Positions 59,302 to 64,000 of a DNA stretch of 64,000 nt are shown here, in pieces (within the stretch, counting starts at the first letter, position 1; each line of letters opens with the position of its first letter). This stretch comes from Enchytraeus crypticus (Eukaryota; Annelida; Clitellata; Enchytraeida; Enchytraeidae): positions 160,001 to 224,000 of the forward strand of contig CAJHZI010000418.1 in NCBI GenBank assembly GCA_905160935.1. Direction: 5' to 3'. The notes under the pieces are model-generated. The model searched no databases and was not told the DNA's origin. It was given only the letters and a program-made list of their open reading frames with translations. Both the position numbers and the translations under genes were made by a program.

Positions 59302-60057
59302 GTTAACTCTATTTTAGAAAAGAGTCTAACTAGGAATTTGTCAAATTTCAGCTTTCGATGAAGTAGTGGACTACAAAGGTAAAATCATTTCCACACTAGC
59401 AAATATAGCTTTACTGTGAAGGAATTTGGCTTAGAGGTCGTTTTTCAGTGGAATCCTCTTATAGAATCTCTTGAAGCCTTGAAAGTTTGCTTTGGTCGAT
59501 TATAGTCGACTGTTCCAAATTTAAATGTAATATATTAAACTGCATTATTCGTTTATAATTATATTTCTGATCTTGCCATTGTTTTAGCCCAGAACTTATC
59601 ATTTTCATAACATCCGTAAATGTTACTACTCTTCTATCTGGATTGCGATTTATGAATATAATATTTAAATAATATAACCTAAAGTCATCCAGATTCTAGC
59701 TCTCCTAGTTCATTACTGAATTCACTGGTGCATTTACTCTGGGGCACTCCATCAATCTATCTAATAATAGATAAGAAAGTCAGTAGTTAGTTTTGTTTTG
59801 TTCATCTTCATCTATTTTCTGTGATTATAATCTGTGAATTCTGTGACATTAATTTTTGTAATGTATAGTAAATTAAATGTTTCATGTAGACTAGAGATTC
59901 TACATTGATAGTATTGAGTGCTTTGAGTGACTAGAATGTTTTTTTGCGATATTTCTGGTCTATATCAGACTGGATAGAATGAAAAACAATGGTATCAGTT
60001 ACAGATATGATGAAACGAATGCTTTTTGTGTATCAATGAATCGAGGCTTTCTTGTCT

Positions 60058-60060
<3 letters not shown>

Positions 60061-60129
<69 letters not shown>

Positions 60130-60130
60130 G
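60061..60130. repeat. (AT)n microsatellite
   Basis: Open frames across it are low-complexity and not genes. Confidence 0.9.
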
Positions 60131-61544
60131 CTCAATTCTAGGGTAAAGATTAAGGTCAGGTATGTCATAACTCAGAACCAATATTTCTATATTTCATTTT
60201 TAAAAGTAACAGACATAGTTTTACCCAGTGACCTTTTTAAAGGGTACAGTTCTGTCAACATTAATAACAATCAAAATATCACTGGTAAAGTAGTTTAAAA
60301 CTCTGCTGCTGTTCATTGACCTTTACTACTATTTATCTACTAGTAATTCTCTGTACTACAGGTACCATTAGTAATTAACACTAATCTGCTGTTATTCGAT
60401 GTCAATACTGATAAACTATTTTGTTTACCTGTAGCTGTACTCTTGTACCATACTGCTGTGCACTGAAGCAAGTACTAAAGTGCCTAACCTAGCGTTTTCA
60501 AGAAAAATAATATAGACCCTATTTAGCTACTTTATGCAACTCGGTAGTCGGTACTGCTATTTTGCGATACAGCTCCGTACTCTATTCGATGATACTGGAT
60601 GATACTGATACTCAAAGTATTTTTACTTCAACTTACAAGGTACTTTTATTCTCTGAGCTGGTTATAATTCAGTACTCTTCAGCACCTTTATTTTTTGTAA
60701 TATTCCGGCTGTCATTATCGCCTGTAAGTGCATCACGTACAAACATTTAATATAGCGATGTCAAGCTGTTTCGTCGTTTAAACTGGCGCAACGTTATCTA
60801 TGTGAGGAGGATAGAATACAGTCGTAATTCAAGGTTATATCATTAGGCCTATATATATGCATTTGTACTGTTGTAGTTTGTAAAGTGTCATTTTAGGGAA
60901 GGGCTATTAAACGTTATTTTTGTTACATGTTACACTTGAATGTAAAATAAGAATAACAAATATTCCTAATGCCTTGTTGATGCATTGCGCTTAGATTCTC
61001 GAAGTTGTTGTATAGTATATATATTTTTACTACTATTAGCATATGTACCACTAAACCATTGTTCACTGTTGCAGTTTATTGTCTGTTATTGTGTTATTTT
61101 GTAAAATGTAGTGGTTTGAAATAAATAAATAACTTTTCGTGCTACTGTGACTGACGCATGCTTCTGAGCATTTTAATTACTATTCTTCTCTTTTTCTCAT
61201 GCGTTTTTTAAAATTTTTGAGTAGATGGTTGCTATCCTCAACCTGGGTTTAACAGGATATCGAATGATGACATTAACAGTGATATACAGCAATTACCACT
61301 AACTACATACTACTGATCATAGAGTGTGGTTAATAATGTTACATTGGGTTCTTGCTTGTAAATAGTTTATTTTATACTTTAAAGTTAACATTAGCGTGTA
61401 TTGTAGGCCACTACGGAATTGATGAGAAGTATACTGCTCGTGTCGTAAGGTGTGACTAAGCAGATGCTGAAGAAAGTCACATTAGTTATTTAACCGTTGA
61501 ATTTATTAGAGATGATTCGTACCAAGCCATGTAAATATCTGGAC

Positions 61545-61690
61545 ATAGTTACTGGCTGGAGCCAGTGGCGATGTCGGTAAGATATTCTTTCACGGATCAG
61601 TATGTGCGGGGTTCAAATCCTGCGTTCGTCCGTCACTGACATCGCTTTCAAGCGAGGAAACTGACTTTAACATTAGCTTTTTTATCTAAA
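61545..61690 (+). mobile_element. SINE1, forward copy
   Basis: Same order as 4690-4830: AGCCAGTGGCGATGTCGGTA, box B GGTTCAAATCC, GTCACTGACATCGCTTTCAA, GAGGAAACTGACTTTAACAT and a T-rich end. Confidence 0.72.
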
Positions 61691-62764
61691 CTTCTGAAGA
61701 AATTGTTGTTACATTGGAAGAAACTGCATTTTAATATCATTTTTGAACGTTGATTCATGCCCACTTAGACGGTAAATGCTGTTTGTGATTCTGCCAATTT
61801 TCGCACATTATATGCTGACGTGTTTTATAAAGAGTTTCAGGTTCCGCAGTACTGCATAATTAAGTTGCTTACTAATGCTACCTGTTTAAGTTGACGGTAT
61901 TATTATAACCACTACGCCTAGGCATTAACTGCTTCATATGTTGACGATATACTAATTCGTTATCTTTTTATTGCTACAGTACCATACGCATGCATCCTTG
62001 TGGAGTTGCAATATTTACATCCTATTCTTAAGTATCCATATCAATCATGGATTAAGCAAAACTGTGGAGTTTGTAAATGATGAACTCTAATTTCTTGTTA
62101 GATTGTTGGACCCCTGATCTTGTTCGTTGTGCTTTTATGCTCGTTGTATCTAAAACAGTTTCTTCGCCGTCTGTTTTTCACTGGTTCATGTTTATAGTAG
62201 AGATAAATAGTTGTAAATATAGCCGAGATGAAATATGACAGGAAGATCATGTGTTAATGCGTCTGGCGTTACTTATTCACTTCTCACGTAACACATTTAG
62301 CGTGTGGTGCTAGCATTGACTGAATTCCTCGGGGACGAGATCATGGGACATTGGTTAAATAATAACACAATAGTTTAAATAATATACGTTAATATTTAAA
62401 TTTGTTTAATTTGTCTTACATCTTATAACCAATTCAACGAGAATTGTCTGAAATTTTTGACTTGAAGAGAAGAGAAGAGAGGGGTTAGTTTCTTTAGCTA
62501 CCCTCATCCGGATACGTCCAGAATATTTGGGCATCTGTTGGATGATGATTGACTTACTTGTAGATATATATTGAGAATGTACCTGGAGTTCGGTTTTTGT
62601 CCAAATTCTTTTGTGCGCTATAGAATTCTACGTAAATTTTATTCTGCTAGTACTTGCTCAATGTTGGGTTTATTTTATTGTAGACTGTCCATCGGGTTAG
62701 CTGTTTTGTACATATTATAGGAGATTGCTAACAATTTTCTTCGCTAATAATATTCATTTTTTAT
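61691..62764. other. No gene recognised
   Basis: About 1 kb of AT-rich sequence without repeats or frames I can identify. Confidence 0.45.
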
Positions 62765-63070
62765 AATAAATAAAGGTTTAACGTCCGTTTCCTCATCCAG
62801 GGATGATGTCAGGGACGTCCCCAACAGCACACATCACTACAGATCAATTCACCCAGACCAATCTGCGAAAGAAATGTGCTGAGGAGAAGTAAGGTCCTAA
62901 ACAAAAGCCAGTCCGGTGATCAAAAAATGGTCAGGGTAGATTGATTATGTCTATGGTGGGAAAAGGTAAGTCTTAAGCTTGCTAGAGAATGTTGAAAGAG
63001 AAAAACAAGAGCGAAGATTAGCAGGTAAAGAGTTCCAGATTGTGGGTGCTGCATAAGAAAATGAACGTCA
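62765..63070 (-). mobile_element. Second CR1/L2-like LINE, 3' end
   Basis: On the minus strand it encodes AAPTIWNSLPANLRS and the LINE C-terminus, then a 3'UTR ending GGGACGTCCCTGACATCATC, with TGAGGAAACGGACGTTAAAC just before a T/A-rich tail. This tail word recurs alone at several sites. Confidence 0.7.
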
Positions 63071-63184
63071 ATTATCCGTCAAAACAGACAAGATCAATAA
63101 TGTTTTGACGATTTTCGGAACTTAATATCTAAGATATTATAGTTGAAAATACATCTTCCCGTCATATATTTTTCATCTTGCCTG

Positions 63185-63360
63185 ACTGTTTTTGTTCACC
63201 GGAACGGCGCCGTTTAGGATCTTTTCTTTCTTTTCAGCACATGTTTTTTCAGATCTTTTGGGGTGAATCGATGTGTAGTGACATGTGATAGGGGGACGTC
63301 CCTGACATCATCCTTGTATGATGAAACGGACTTTAAACCGTTATTGCTAATATTATTAAA
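63185..63360 (+). mobile_element. LINE 3'UTR fragment
   Basis: Plus-strand copy of the tail GACGTCCCTGACATCATCCT plus AAACGGACTTTAAAC, preceded by about 100 bp resembling the 3'UTR at 62800-62920. Confidence 0.6.
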
Positions 63361-63924
63361 TCTAATCGAAAAATGATTTAGGTTTAGGGGCTCGTAATTG
63401 GACTAGGCTATAAGAAATATCGTATCAGACTGCTATTACGCTTGCCTATCCGCAATTTACATTTATAATGTATTTACTTCGATCGGTAAAATTTCAAATA
63501 TATAATTGAAATTATAAAATATTAATTAAATATTAGCCGGAAAGCAACAACAGCAGATCAGTAGGTGCAAGGTTCAAATTCAGTTCAAATTCCCCTTCAC
63601 TGGCAGGTTATCGAACAGGAACCTGGCGCTAAACTTGTCTTTTTAATTGATAACATATCTGTAGTACGGTCTAAACTAATGCTCAGCCTGTCTCTTCTTT
63701 CAGTTTTCATGCTGACAACCCCACAGCGAGAAACTCGTGCCATGTCATATCCGCCTCTGATCAGTGAGGCGAAGTAATTGCTACAAGCTAGCTGATCACG
63801 TGATCTTTCTTCACGGTGGTCTGGTTGATTGCTGCTGGAGTAAATTAGATACAAATAGGAAGAGATCAGTAAAATGATTACATTTTAATAATAATGGTCT
63901 AGCTCACGTGAATTAAATGGTAAT

Positions 63925-64000
63925 TAATCCATCTAAATGAGGAAGGCAACGGGAAACCACCTCAGAAGCCAGACTTTTCCCAAGCTATAGGCTACATAAC
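63925..64000 (+). mobile_element. R1 SINE-like repeat running off the window
   Basis: TTAATCCATCTAAATGAGGA, GGGAAACCACCTCAGAAGCC and CCCAAGCTATAGGCTACATA are the reverse of the family middle; the end lies beyond 64000. Confidence 0.65.

Larger units (their letters stand above)
58436..61544. other. No gene recognised
   Basis: AT-rich with CT and AT microsatellites (listed). Reading frames are short and lack domains. A short possible third-group LINE tail near 61220-61270 is very diverged. Confidence 0.45.

Overview
The window is animal nuclear DNA: AT-rich, dense in (AT)n, (CT)n and (CAT)n microsatellites, and full of broken non-LTR retrotransposons and their SINE-like partners. There are no operons, CRISPR arrays or bacterial genes. 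The only convincing host genes are small secreted cysteine-rich precursors whose mature part fits the macin family of antimicrobial peptides, known from leeches (theromacin, neuromacin), Hydra (hydramacin) and mussels (mytimacin). This points to an invertebrate, perhaps an annelid, mollusc or cnidarian. I cannot name the species.

Macin-like cluster, all on the minus strand: gene A (11682-12143), gene B (20748-21302), a frameshifted copy E (28237-28615), gene C (33108-33488) and gene D (40097-40477). Each encodes a signal peptide, a propeptide ending in a furin-type site (RQRR, RTKR, RKKR or REKR) and a mature domain with a cysteine-rich C-terminal half. C and D share a TATA box, a GTAAGAAAT splice donor and a CAG|ATTGAAC acceptor upstream, so the coding exon is probably preceded by a noncoding first exon. 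A and B have a similar but less certain arrangement.

A and B lie in a roughly 9-kb direct tandem duplication (7687-16734 and 16735-25901), whose junction falls inside an RTE-like LINE. The copies differ at a few percent in the stretches I compared, but their mature peptides differ much more. A has lost 111 bp in frame, removing the first two of eight cysteines, and has gained several basic residues. A is therefore a compact, strongly cationic six-cysteine derivative of an eight-cysteine parent.

The rest is transposon territory. 1-7.7 kb: SINE and LINE fragments and a minisatellite rich in AP-1 and CRE motifs. 35-39.5 kb and 43-46 kb: LINE fragments of three groups. 46-64 kb: no recognisable host gene, but a 690-bp minisatellite, a 900-bp imperfect palindrome, a purine-rich block and further LINE/SINE pieces. 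Two SINE-like families appear to borrow the 3' tails of two LINE families in the same window.
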